DNA of 62,000 bases from Mesostigma viride (GCA_009746045.1 RPFO01000082.1:1164177-1226176); one strand, 5' to 3'; positions 10,638 to 21,879 are shown, counted from the stretch's first letter. Translations and numbers: made by a program. Notes: generated by a model not told the origin, from the sequence alone.

Positions 10638-13296
10638 CCGAAACGAAGCGAGGGCTAGCAACCCACCCACCCCATGGTACAGGTTGAGGGGTAGGGACAG
10701 GTTGAGACCCCTCCCTGCCCCCCCCCCCCCCCGTAAAAGGGGGGGAAGGGGGGGAGAGGACACTCACTCCGGGATTGTCGCGAACAGCCAGCTAGTACTT
10801 GTAGTATGATCAGTATTAGTATCATCCTGACTTGGTGTTTCCCCATCAGTTTGGAGCGTTGGTGGCCGCTCGGCTGGTTGGCTGCGTGGCATGTTGGAAG
10901 TGTCCTTTGCGAAGGGAAAGGTTGGAACTTGGGTGGGTGGGAATGGGGGTTGGGGAATGTGAAGGGAGCAACGGCTATCCCTCGCATGCACCCGTTGGGA
11001 TGGGTTGGACAGGGCAGGGCAGTTGTGTGTTTAGTCCCGTGAGGTACCTTGAGGCGTTTGCTGGAAACTTTGTCATTCTGTCCGTCGCCATCAGCACTGA
11101 GTACACTGTCCCTGCGCCCACGCTCGCACCGGTGCCAGGGCGTTAGTAACATGTGCTATCTAACGTGTTCCCTTGTCTTTGGTGTCTCCTGGTCTCCCTC
11201 GTTCCGGGTTCCTCGTGGTCTCTCTTCCCCTGACTGATGGTTCGGCCACCGCGCGTGCTCCCGCCCCTGCCTGCCGCCCCCCCCCAACAGGCCGGCACAT
11301 CGTGTCGGGGTCCCTGGACCGTACGGTCAAGATGTGGGACATGAGCAGCCGCGCGTGCGTGCAGACGTACACGGGGCACACGGTGCGTTTCCGTTGTATT
11401 TGTGTTGGCATAATTGGGGGCCCACGCGCGCGAGTACGAACCCAGAGCGGGCCCGGGATCAGAGCTCCCCTTTGTTTGTGACACGCTGCCAAAAGCCCTG
11501 CATTTGAATGTAGAGCTCCTCCCACTCGGGTGGCCCCAGCTTGTGACAGCAGTCATGCCGCGTGGGGTGTAGGCAGTCCTGCTACGGATGGCGGCGTGGT
11601 TTGTGAGGGTACCTGTATGATGATGAGGTGAGGACTTGGATGGCATGGGGAGGGTTGCTGGCAGCTTTGGCTGGCAAGGGCGGTGAGGCCCATTATGGGT
11701 CAGGCAATGATGCCATACGTCATGGCGGTGCAGGCTGGATGCTAGGCAAGCTCTTTGGCCCTTCACAGCCTAGCCTAGACGTCAAGCATGCATGATAGCG
11801 TAGCAGCACAGGTTGTGTCGGTGAAATCACCTCCGGACGCACTTCTTGTTGTGTTGCGGCTCTTGCGTAGGCTGCATTTAAAGCTTGGCCACCTGCCGTG
11901 TCGTGCTGCGCTGCTTGCGTGCCTACGGTGCCCCCTGTGTGACCATCTCATGCCGCCTTGGTTGTGAGACCGCCGGGTTTCGTTTCCCTAGGCTCCCCAA
12001 TACCTGCCCATGTTTCCCTGATAGGCTTCAACGGTGGTTGCCTTCAATCTTTTCAGTTCGCCTCCTTTGACGGTGTTAGATGTTGCCTTGACCGGTGGTT
12101 GCCTGCTTGCATGTGTAGAAATTGCTGCCTGCATTTGACGGACCAAATGGTGCTATCCTGTCCCACCCATCATTCTGGCGAACACGCCGCAGGACTATGT
12201 GCTGTCCGTGGCCTACAGCCCCGAGAAGTGCTGGCTCATCTCGACCTCCAAGGACCGAAGCATCATCTTCTGGGACATCCGCTACGGCAGGCCAACCACC
12301 ACGCTGTTTGGGCACACGGTACGGAGGGGATGCCTTGGCATGCAACGCGTTGGCAGCTTTGCATGGGATGTGCTGGCGATGGGCCTCTCTAGTCATCGCA
12401 GCCACGAGCCAGGGGCAGGATGGGAAGAAGACAAGGTCGTTGGAATGGCTTGATTGTAGCTTCTGTCGTCAGCACGAGAGTATTTGCAAGGTCTTGGCTT
12501 GGGTTCAGGGTCTACGATATTTTGCCATGTGTTCGATGATGCCTGGGAACGAGCCAGGGATAGAATGAACTGGCCGGGGAATGCATGTGCATGTGGCATG
12601 ACAGACAAGTCATGGCTTGCATGGCATTCCATGTTGCTTTGTAGACTTAAGGCTTTTAGCGGGTATTTTTTTCTAAATCGCGTGAAATATCGTGAACCAT
12701 ATTGCCGTTGGTTTTTGGATTTGAAGGCTCCCTAGTTTATGTCAGGTCACCCATAACCCCCATCCATGCTCCCGTGCGCACCATGTCACTCGGCGGATCC
12801 ACCCACCTTGGTCGATTGAGGAAAGCATGTTCGCAGGAGATGGAAGCGCAGTGGAGTCCAATGGAACAATCTTGTCCCATCCCCACATCCCAAGATGCCA
12901 TGTAAGGGTGTTTCCAACAGGCCGTGGGTTTGCTTGTATAAATAAATTTGGGTGGCACAAATCCGGATACACTTCGTGCACGATTGTCGTTTGCACCCGG
13001 GTGTGATGGCTTAATTCATGTTGATGGGCATCACATTGGCTGAACGGCCTGTGTGACAGAGTTTCCTGACTGGCTGCGTCGGCCTGTTGCTTGTCCTGTC
13101 CACTTTGTGTTGCCTCCCTTTCTGCTTCTTTCTGCTTCCCTCCCACCCCCCCACCCCACCCCCCCGGCACCAGAACTCGGTCATCTCGCTTGCAGTCAGC
13201 CCCGTGGGTGGCGTCATGTTGACCGGATCAGGCGACGCGACCGCCGCTGTGTGGAAGTACGGCGTGCACCGTGCCGGCGCGGTTCTGTCCGGCTGA
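3666..13296 (+). CDS. Tup1-like WD40 transcriptional co-repressor (11 exons)
   Basis: Eleven exons with matching phases: 3666-3813, 4141-4234, 4820-5139, 6379-6763, 7035-7424, 8212-8304, 8690-8767, 9457-10276, 11291-11382, 12193-12318 and 13174-13296 (TGA). All introns are GT-AG. The product is about 889 aa. Residues 1-100 form a short helical, coiled-coil-like region (LAKLKGHYERK, then IAELEGIVHVMQQ), the place where Tup1 proteins tetramerise. Residues 100-445 are low-complexity and Ala/Gly/Ser-rich. Residues from about 455 to the end form a WD40 propeller: VHRWKHSSIVSSVAL, YVRALAISPDGTRLATGGE, LRGHQEDVFALAY, SGSLDRTVKMWDM, DYVLSVAYS, STSKDRSIIFWD, NSVISLAVS and TGSGDATAAVWKY. The order of blades, and the lack of a GH pair in the first, fit fungal and Dictyostelium Tup1 better than plant LEUNIG/TOPLESS. 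Tup1 proteins are nuclear adaptors that link DNA-bound repressors to chromatin modifiers. Exon 8 needs one extra base in the G run at 9736-9746 to stay open. Blade 3 to 4 carries an acidic insert (DEGGDDDVDGEDDVDE). The start is the first ATG in frame after an upstream stop. Confidence 0.88.
5270..5625. repeat. Irregular TGATGGYCTTA repeats in Tup1-like intron 3
   Basis: Many diverged copies of GATGGTCTTAAGATGG, GATGGCCTTATGATGG and similar words follow one another with no fixed period. They lie in the 1239-bp intron between exons 3 and 4. Confidence 0.6.
6063..6300. repeat. (TGCCTGCG)n microsatellite in Tup1-like intron 3
   Basis: About 28 copies of GCCTGCGT, with a few TGTCTGCG variants, end about 80 bp before the acceptor at 6378. 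They create long open frames on both strands (Val-Pro-Ala-Cys-Leu-Arg-Ala-Cys repeats and their antisense) that are artefacts of the octamer. Confidence 0.92.
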
Positions 13297-13380
13297 GATA
13301 CTATGCTACATTAGCATAGTATCTAGAGGGCGACCCTAACAACCAAATCAGGGTCACCCTGTCTTCCTCTAGTACCAGTG
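13297..13380 (+). promoter_or_regulatory. Tandem RNA hairpins right after the Tup1-like stop codon
   Basis: Immediately after the TGA, GATACTATGCT and AGCATAGTATC form a perfect 11-bp stem with a 5-nt loop (13297-13323). A second nested inverted repeat follows (TAGAGG...GACCCT...AGGGTC...CCTCTA, about 13322-13373). In the transcript these would be the first structures of the 3' UTR. A role in RNA stability or 3' end formation is inference. A small inverted-repeat insertion is the alternative. Confidence 0.5.
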
Positions 13381-13872
13381 GGCTGCTTGGACTTGCCATG
13401 CCGCGTGACACGCTCATCCGTGGAGTCCATCCAATTTTGTTTTTCCGCAACTACTTTGACCACGGGGCCCATGCTTGTTCCGCTTTTGGTTTGGAATTCT
13501 GTTTTTTTCATGGGGACCATGTGAACCATGCAAGGGGGATAGAGATCGCGCCATTGCTGCTGGGGTGGGGCGTTGCCATATATCCCTTCTGCCGTTCTTG
13601 TATTTTTACGATTGGATGTCATTGCTGTGGTTGCATGCTGTTTACTACGTTAATTTTCGCAGCATGTGTGTGCTTATAATGTTGCCCGCACCGGCATTTT
13701 TTCAGTGTGTGTGTGTGTGGATGCATATGATAGGCTCTCGATGCACGTGTGACTTCATCGCAAGTCGCTCTTTTCATAGTATCGGTCAGCTTGCATCTTC
13801 CATTTTGCATACAGCTTGAAGCTTAAGCAGGTGTGAGCGTCGGCACCATTATCAATTAGACAACCATTATAC

Positions 13873-14970
13873 AGACTACCATGGTCCGGATTCTCCCGAT
13901 TTCTGGCCTGCGCTGGTTGTCTCTTTGATACAGGCTCGAGCTACCATGGTCCGGATTCTCCTGATTTCTGGTCTGCGCTGGTTGTCTCATTGATACTTGT
14001 ATTGTGGTCTATTATGTAACAGGACTAGTGTAGTGCTCAGTGGCATGCCCCGATGCATGTGGCACGCAACTTCTTGTCGTTATATCAAAGAGACAACCAG
14101 CGCAGGTACATAGTAGTATATATATATATATATTTGTTTGTCCTGGCATTTCATACTTGCTAAGATTGTATATTGTTATTTCAATAATCAGAATATCAAA
14201 TTTGAAATGTGTACACTTACAAAATTTTAATGTAGGTGATATCGATTTGTACAGCTAGATGTAGCTGTCTGAAGTGTTTAAGATTTAGTATGTAATAGTT
14301 GTGTCTGCTCATTTAATTTAGGTCAAATTAGTCAATGAGACAACCAGCGCAGGCCAGACTTTATTGGCATGATCCATGCAGATCGGCGCCACCAGCATAG
14401 TGCCAGCAGAGTCCGGGCGTTCAGAATGAATAAACATTCTGGCCTGCGCTGGTTGTCTCCTTGATGTGTTAAGAAGTCGAAACACCATGGAAATACGAAG
14501 CATGGTGCCGCAGCAGAACCGAGTCTTGCCGTAATAATATAGTGAAAGTGCTGTCCTCCGGCTTTTTGTCTTTGCACCGTGTGCAGTTCTTGGACGTTTG
14601 GAATCATGGCATGGCTAACGTGATGACTGACTAGCTAGACCTTTTCAGTGGTTTTCCATTTGCGGGTATTTCCTCGTAAATGGTGGGAGAGCGATCGCAG
14701 CAATGGTGCTCACCACTAGACACTCCCGGCCAGTTAGGCTAGAAACACACGCCCTGATCAAGCATGCTGTTTCCGGCCCCACCGTCTAGGTCATCTAGTC
14801 GCTCCACACGTAAGCCAGCCATAATTTCAATGCACAAGGATACACATTTCCATCACCATTCATCTTCATCATCCTGAACGACTCGAAAACGCGGAAAAGA
14901 TAACGGCAGGCTCGAGCTACCATGGTCCGGATTCTCCCGATTTCTGGCCTGCGCTGGTTGTCTCTTTGAT
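13873..14970. repeat. GACAACCAGCGCAGG inverted-repeat family (six local copies)
   Basis: Copies of a core reading TCAAAGAGACAACCAGCGCA and continuing GGCCAGA occur at 13904-13930 (-), 13968-13994 (-), 14083-14106 (+), 14332-14358 (+), 14438-14464 (-) and 14944-14970 (-). Three of the minus copies extend into the same 35-bp arm (CCATGGTCCGGATTCTCC...). Further single copies lie at about 28279-28303 and 32854-32882, next to and inside the Fritz-like gene. The arrangement suggests ends of a small DNA transposon or MITE. Confidence 0.75.
14332..14464. mobile_element. 133-bp MITE-like element with 27-bp terminal inverted repeats
   Basis: The left end (14332-14358) and right end (14438-14464) are inverted copies of the GACAACCAGCGCAGGCCAGA motif with one or two mismatches. 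They enclose about 79 bp. The flanks do not show an unambiguous target duplication. Confidence 0.55.
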
Positions 14971-15334
14971 ATGTATGCCGGTTTCCAGGTTTTCCGCATG
15001 AAAGTTCGGTCAGAAACTGGAAAATTCTATGTTTCCTTTGCCCCAGTACCTCACCAAACTCGTAGAAACCTAGTTATCAACCTTTGAACGCATCATCATG
15101 GTCGTGCCACCCAACTCGAAATTCACGCGAAAACTGGCGAGATCTACCTGCCGCCATCGCCGTCGTCTTCACCTTCGTGGACCGCGAAAATGCCTGTTTT
15201 CAGTGGTACATATTTGTTTGCAGCTGTCACAAAAAAAGTCCAAAAAATACCAGGATTTTTTTTTTGAGTTCTACGGGATGTAAGGAGGCCGTCCACCGAG
15301 TTTCAGACCGAAAGTCTCGTATCTACTGTTCTGA

Positions 15335-15515
15335 TGTGGCACGCCGCAAAGGTGAAAACCATTTGCGTTCAGTGCCGGTCCGCGGAAAACGCGGAAAACG
15401 CGATCTGCAAATGAATCCGACCGGAATCGAACTGGGGACCTCTCGCACCAACTTTCGCTGACTATAGGACGGACGTCTCCAGATCCTAGGGCATCGACTG
15501 TGTCTGCCACGTGTC
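15335..15515 (-). mobile_element. tRNA-like SINE
   Basis: Read on the minus strand, the unit starts near 15515 with GTGGCAGACACAG (A-box-like). It has GCGAGAGGTCCCC and then AGTTCGATTCC, a good match to the Pol III B box, and continues into a body ending near 15335. A second, 5'-truncated copy of the same body is at about 61863-62000 on the plus strand. A tRNA-like head with a reused, unrelated body is the layout of a tRNA-derived SINE. The cloverleaf does not fold cleanly by eye, so a functional tRNA is unlikely. Confidence 0.5.
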
Positions 15516-15522
15516 AGATTAC

Positions 15523-15570
15523 AACGTGATACATCACGTTCTAACCCTACAACGCGATACATCGCGTTGT
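15523..15570. repeat. Twin hairpins with a compensatory base-pair change
   Basis: AACGTGAT-AC-ATCACGTT (15523-15540) and ACAACGCGAT-AC-ATCGCGTTGT (15549-15570) are perfect stems of 8 and 10 bp, each with the same 2-nt loop. They differ by T:A versus C:G at the same stem position. A run of seven A follows. Confidence 0.7.
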
Positions 15571-16354
15571 AAAAAAACACAGGTTAAAATCAACATTTAC
15601 GTTTCCCATTGTTATGATGTTGTGTCATTGATGCTGCTGAAGGAGTGCTCCATGGCAGGCCTTCTTTAGCTCAGGGACAAATGCCTTATACTCACACAGT
15701 CTGGATGTATGGTGGTGAGTAAATGCATGCATGACAGGAAACTCCATGCTGCATGTCACGAGTGCATTACCAACTTCCCCAAAAGGTTGGCATAAAGGCA
15801 GGAAGTGAACTTCCAGTTAGCAGGGTCGTCATGACCTCGTGCCTGAGCTCAATTGGCAACCCGTCCACTTGCAAGACCCCGCAGATGTGCAGGTGCCCAC
15901 CACCTGTCTACTCATCGATGCTCTTCTTCCGTCGTCACCATACCAGACGCTAACGCCAATTGTCACCTAGTACTATACAAGAGGCCTACCCTGCCCCACA
16001 ACGCAGTTCCGGGGAATCTCCAAACACGCCTTCACATCCTGCACGCGCGCACCCCTGACCACGGTTACCTGGGTGCCCTTTACCCACCAGGCAAGTACAC
16101 AGAAAAGCGGACAGTGCTGCCATCTCCTGCATCCTCCGTTGACACCATCTCCTCGCAACTTGCGACCAAACGCTCGCAAGTTTTACCAGCCGCGCATAAT
16201 GTCGTCGTTGCCCGGCAGGAACCCAATGAACCCTGCCCTCGCCCTCGCACAGTGGCGTGGGCTATATTTTACAAACACAGAGAAGAGGGGGCCAACTCCC
16301 CCCCCTAAGGGGTTCAACTACCCCCTCCTAGCTCATGCCTGTGCAGGGACGGCG

Positions 16355-19300
16355 CTAATACGGGCGCGGCCGCTTGGCCTGCGTGAGCGACTCGCACGAG
16401 TCCGACACGTGGCGGTCCAGCAGGCACGCGCCCGACCGCTTATGGCTGTCGCCTCCCTCATGCTTATCCCCGCTGTCTGCCCTGTTGGCATAGCACCGCA
16501 GGTCAATGACCATCACACAAACATCGTCCACGCTGCCCCGGTCGCGCGCCAGTTGGACGAGCCGCCGCGCCGCCACATCAGGCCCCTTGCTGCTGCTCTC
16601 GGCCCTGGCCTCGTACGCCAGAAACTCCTCCGGCTCCAAACAGCACACACTCGCGTCCTCCATGGGGGAGAAGGGCACGTGGGCGTCGCCCGATGCCGCC
16701 GACGCCATGCCCGGTGTCCACGGGTGGCTGCAGCACGACCCGGCACCCCCCGCATGGCACCAGTGGCACTCGCCCTCCTTGCCCGCATGCTGGGGGGGCG
16801 GCGAGTGCGGGCACTTCTGGACACACTCGCTCTCGCTGCTGCCCCACGCAAACACCTCCTCATCATCCCCGTGGCACGCCAGCGGGGGCGTGGGCGTGAG
16901 CAGGCCCGGCGGCGTAGCCATGCAGCACGTGGACGCGGACGCCCCACACGTGGAGGGCGTGCTCGTGTCGTGGGCTGCCTTGTCAAACACAAAACCGCTG
17001 GCGCCGCAGGACGACTCGGTCGCGGCGCCACACATGTACGGACGCACCAGGTCCACCGCCTCCTGGTTGGACACCTGGTGTGGGGAGAGAAAGGGGAAGG
17101 TGCAAGTGGGAAGCATACTTGGTAATTAGTAAGCATAAGGTGCAAGTGGGAAGCATGCTTGGTAATTAGTAAGCATAAGGTGCAAGTGGGAAGCATGCTT
17201 GGCAAGTAGTAAGCATAAGGTGCAAGTGGGGAGCATGCTTGGCAATTAGTAAGCATAAGGTGCAAGTGGGGAGCATGCTTGGCAATTAGTAAGCATAAGG
17301 TGCAAGTGGGAAGCACACTTGGTAATTAGTAAGCATAAGGTGCACATGGTAAGCATACTTGGTAATTAGTAAGCATACTGTTCATGGTAATGTCCTGTGC
17401 ATGCGAGAGGATGGGTGTTGGGTGGCATATCTCAGACTGTGGAAATCAAGTCCACTACAACGGAACACACCAGGACAGCTCCCAAGCTCCAACACAAAAC
17501 AGGTGATGCCCCTTGAACAATGGACATACGGCACCGGAATCTGAGTCTGACAAGCAGTGAGCCACAAGCACAAACGTCAGCTTCACGGAAAACCATACGT
17601 CAACGCACCACGCCCCATCAACTCACCACTCTGAAGGCATCAACTAACGCACCATGCACCACACCCGACAACTCCAACTGTCCCACAGACCATCTGCCAA
17701 CTCACCATGTCCCACAGGCCGTCGGTCGCCAGCATCAAGAACTCGCAGTCGTCGCTGAGCTCCCGCTGGAATATCTCGGGTTCGGCGATCACCCAGTCCT
17801 TGAGGTGGGCGTCGCCGATGGCACGCGACACGCCCAGGATGCCTTGCACGCGCCACATGCCAGGGCCGCAGTTGTCCACGCTGCCACCCTGCAGGGCGGA
17901 CGCGGGTGTCCACGTGGCACATGCGTGGAGGCACACGGGACGAGGTGTGAGAACGGGAGAGCAAGCACACGGAACAAGGTCAGTACATGGTCTGCTGTCC
18001 TCATGCATCCCGCACCGCGCCTCTGTTGGGAGAATCAAGCGGCACAAAATGGCTGCGTCGGTATGCTAATTTAACATAGCACTCACTGCCCCCCCACCCC
18101 ACTTCGTCGCCGAACGTCTTTCAGTGTCACAATGCTTATGCCGCATACCTAACATGCCCCTAACATGCCCCTAACATGCCCCTAACATGCCCCTAACATG
18201 CACCTAACATGCCCCTAACATGCCCCTAACATGCCCCTAACATGCCCCTAACATGCCCCTAACATGCCCTTAACATGCCCCTAACATGCCCCTAACATGC
18301 CCCTAACATGCCCCTAACATGCCCCTAACATGCCCCTAACATGCCCCTAACATGCACCTAACATGCCCTTAACATGCCCCTAACATGCCCCTAACATGCC
18401 CCTAACATGCCCCTAACATGCCCCTAACATGCCCCTAACATGCCGCATACATATCAAGATAGACAACAGACTACCCCACAGGCGCAACCAGGCCTGGTCC
18501 ACCCCTGCCATGACAGCAGCCCCCCCCCACGCCCCCACCCGCACCCCCTGTCAACAAGATGTTATTGTCAGGATGTTGTCATCCCCCATTTCCTGTCACC
18601 AAACGTCACCAAGATCATGCCACCAGCTGCCACCAAGACAACGCCGTGCGCGACTCACCCGGCTCTCGATCCTCTCCCTCTCGTCCGGTCGCCCGGGCCG
18701 GTGGTCGGTGGACAGCGCGCACGCGCTTCCCCCCGCGCTCATCACCGCGCGGCAGTCGCCCGCCCCGGCCACCCAGATGCAGCCCGCGTGCACGATGGCT
18801 GTCAGAGCGCTGGCGCCGCTCGACACATGCTGCCGGGGAGGGGAGGATCATGCGCAACGAGGAGGAAGAGGAGGACGGAGGGGGGCGGGGGGGGGGGGGC
18901 GGGGGGGGGGGGGAGGGGCACAGGGCACGTGTCAACCCAGGGGCAGCGAGCCAAGGGCGAACCACTTTGCTGTGCAAAGCAACCACCGGCGAACGAGCTG
19001 GGGGATTTGTAAGTACAGCATGGCACCGGGAACCAAGGTAAACTACAGCTGCCCTATCACCCTCTGTTGGAGGGATGCGGTCACATGCTTTCAATTAAGG
19101 AGGGGCATGACAAGGCACCTGGCACGACATCTGATGTCGGCATCAGCAGAGGCATCAGCAAGCCACTGTCTTCCCCTTCCTTAGCTGAGGCAGGGTATGC
19201 CACTGTCCGCAGGTAGAGCCAGAGAGAGAGGTGGGCCACCCTCTCTTCCAGGGGCAGACATCAGCGCTCAAGCGGCGGTTGCACAGAATTTCAGGCGCCC

Positions 19301-20433
19301 AGAGCATGCAGTGAGTGTGGAACCTGGTGGGCCATATTGTCTGTTCTAGCTAGGAGCCCTTTCTATGCCGTGATGAGTATAAACTGCATGGTTTTGACTG
19401 ATATGCTGGACTAGTTTTACAGGGATGGGAAAGCAGGAGGTCAGGTCAAAGACGATTGTGACTAGTGTGTCCGCCTGGAGAGTCATTTAATGTGCCAACT
19501 ATCCCTGCCAAAACCAGCAAAGTCCACGCACCAAGTCCAGAAATCCCGCGTCAGTTTCCAGGAAGCCATTCCTGACGGCAGCCTCCATGTCCCCCCCCGT
19601 GCGCTCAAAGTGGTGCATGATGTTGTTCACCAAGTGCTCTGACGCATACTCGGCTGCATGGCTCCCTCCATGCCCGTCAAACACCGCAAAAAAGCCCTGT
19701 TAGGCCACCACCATGCATGAGCCAAAAATAGCAGCGACGAGAGTCAGTTGTGAAGGGCAGGCGTGATGCTTAGGGGAAATTCTGATGACATTAAAATTTC
19801 ACCATGATATGCGCTTTACTTTAGGTTGATAGCAGGCCACATTACTGATGCTGCGTACTTACGCCCGGCAGTGGCTAAAGTGAAGCGAGATCATTTCCTT
19901 GGATTTGTAAGGACTAAATGCTGTAGAATTAGCCTTTTGCGTCCCTTAAAAAATGCAGGTCCGACTAGAATCACACCACAGGATGCTCGCAAGAATATCT
20001 CGGTTGATAACTCTTAGACATGTCGCAACTAAATCACCTATTGATATATGCAAAAGACCTAGCCGGGCTGAGACTGTTGCCGGAAAAGGAAAAGAAAGGC
20101 GGACACACAGGAACACACAACGACAGGCAAATAATCGTTCTCTTCATATTTTTTGTCATGGATCGCCCATACCGTGTGAGGGTCGCCTCCTACGTCCGGA
20201 ATCGCTCGGTAGGCGTCTTCTAATCTCTCACGCCTACCCCTTTGCAGCGACACGCCGTAAGTAGTACCCTGAATCGTAATCTCATCCATAGCCATTTCAT
20301 TGAGATCGCACAAATGAGCCGCTCTTGAAGGCTCCCCAAAACTAATTTCACAAGGAATGTGAAGCTTGGGGGGCCGGCCCTTCTTCCCCAGCCCACTCGG
20401 TGCAGAGGAGCTGCCTAGCTGCATCTGCATCAT
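16355..20433 (-). CDS. PP2C-type (PPM) protein phosphatase with Cys-rich insert (5 exons)
   Basis: Exons on the minus strand: 20433-20173, 19696-19532, 18829-18659, 17888-17706 and 17074-16355. All are phase 0 and GT-AG, and encode about 499 aa. PPM phosphatases remove phosphate from Ser/Thr using two metal ions. All core motifs are present: RGRRERLEDAY (residues 65-75, with E72 and D73), FFAVFDGHGG (89-98, D94), AGAGDCRAV (163-171), DHRP followed by DEREREI-like DERERIE, GVSRAIGD (218-225), LATDGLWDMVSNQEAVDL (252-269) and RGSVDDVCVMVIDL (439-452, D443). The usual DN of the last motif is DD here. Between NQEAVDLVRPY and the last helix there is an insert of about 130 residues with 14 cysteines and several histidines, including CHWCH and CVQKCPH, which might bind metal. 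The N-terminus has a basic GKKGRPPKL patch. The frame stays open upstream to an ATG at 20802, which would add 123 residues. I chose 20433 because the added part is not PP2C-like. The start is therefore uncertain. Confidence 0.88.
17098..17385. repeat. 40-bp minisatellite in the last PP2C intron
   Basis: About seven units of GGTGCAAGTGGGAAGCATAC followed by TTGGTAATTAGTAAGCATAA repeat with a 40-bp period. On the gene's strand the final unit runs straight into the pyrimidine tract and acceptor of exon 5 (17075-17076), so the array touches the splice site. Confidence 0.9.
18148..18443. repeat. 11-bp minisatellite in PP2C intron 3
   Basis: About 27 copies of CCCCTAACATG, with rare CACCTAA or CCCTTAA variants, fill much of the intron between exons 3 and 4. 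No coding frame is implied. Confidence 0.93.
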
Positions 20434-21879
20434 CAAGGACGTTTTGACTTCGTTCTGGGCAACCACCAAGCCAAAACCAAGGGGAAAAATCCCCGCGCCG
20501 TTAGAGTACGCAAACAAAAGGAAATAGTAACTTTTCAGGCTCCAAACCCGGCTACCCCCTCCAATACACGCCAGCGTTGGCGGTCGCACCGCCGCACTGC
20601 ATACTTTTTTTGGCGACAGTCTCTGAAGCAGTGACAATTTTAGCGTGCACGGAGAACCGCGAGGAACACGACAGCTTCGACGATACGGTCGCACGTGCTT
20701 TTTTGTGACAGGTCGAGTCGCATCGCCAGTCACAACCTCGGATTTTGTCGATGATCTGGCCAGATTCAGCATTTTTCTAAACCCTCGGGGGCACCCTTTC
20801 ATGCGTTCAGGAACAAACCTCCTCGTAGGAACTTTTCCAGGTTCGTCAACCGCTCTCGCCGCGACCCTGTCGGATCACCGGCGCGGGAGTCAACTCAACT
20901 CTCGCCGCGTATCTACGATCGTCACCACTTGCTTTTCTGATAACAACAACGGCGTGGATCAGGCGTGGATGGAATGATACTAGTGCAGGGCTCATAAACG
21001 GTTACGGGATCACGCGTATATCCCAGTCCGCAATAAGCCAATAACGTTCATCGCGAAAGCCTTGTTAGAATGTGCTGACCAACAATCCTCAATGATTGGA
21101 CCAGCTACCGAGATACTCGGTATTCGCAGGACTACGAAAACGGTTACCGGGAAATGGAAAAGTCTATAGAAGAAAAGTCTATAGAGAACCTGAGAGTTAG
21201 AGTACTGTAGTAAAGTCTATGTGGTTTTCCAGGTAAATAGGTGTACGTTTATTCCAAATATAGCCAGTAGTTAATCCCTGCTAAGCCTAGGGTATCAAGA
21301 TGTCAGTGGCTAAAACGGAGCCTGACTAGACCAAAGTCTATGTGGTTTTCCAGGTAAATAGGTGTACGTTTATTCCAAATATAGCCAATAGGTAATCCCT
21401 GCTAAGCCTATGCAAAAGTCTATGTGGTTTTATTGGTACACGTACAGACTTCAGTCAGCCCGTACACTATAGATTCTCTGCTGCCCTTGGGCGGCGTGGG
21501 ACACAACAACAACAACAACAGACAGCCCGTACAGTATGGCCTGCAGTTTTATTCATGTGCGCCCATGTGCGCATGTGCGCCCATGTGCGGCGTGGGATAC
21601 AACTGACTGACTGACTGACTGACTGTCGACTGACTGACTGACAGTATTCATGTCTATTTATGGCCTGAGATCTCACTGGCAGGGTCTGGGCCGACTCAAC
21701 CTTCGCCAAAACGAGCGCTCGATCGAAACGATCTGCAGTCTGCTTTGCAGTTGACACGTGCCGACAGGCTACGGTACATCGTAGTTCTAGTACAGTCTGT
21801 TGACAACACAGAGCTCAACGCTGGCTAAGACTCTCTTACAGTTGTGCCGGCGTGGGCAACAACAACAACAACAACTGGT
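20434..21879. other. Region upstream of the PP2C gene with short repeats
   Basis: The PP2C promoter or 5' exon should lie here but no motif is clear. An 80-bp direct repeat (about 21212-21290 and 21333-21411, containing TCTATGTGGTTTTCCAGGTA) is followed by CAA runs (about 21506-21520 and 21854-21871) and a GACT run (about 21602-21640). No protein gene is supported. Confidence 0.45.

Larger units (their letters stand above)
13381..16354. other. 3-kb convergent intergenic region between the Tup1-like and PP2C genes
   Basis: No protein gene is supported. It holds the inverted-repeat family at 13873-14970, a TA microsatellite (about 14112-14133), twin hairpins at 15523-15570 and a tRNA-like SINE (about 15335-15515). 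The remainder (about 15580-16354) shows no recognisable feature and would contain the 3' UTR of the PP2C gene. Confidence 0.5.

Noticed and set aside
15335-15515. A functional tRNA gene
   Set aside because: The B box is good but the acceptor stem and cloverleaf do not form, and a second copy shares a non-tRNA body, so SINE is more likely.
16073-17316. Plus-strand and alternative-frame ORFs of 200-350 aa
   Set aside because: They are shadows of the GC-rich PP2C exon 5 and the adjacent 40-bp repeat.
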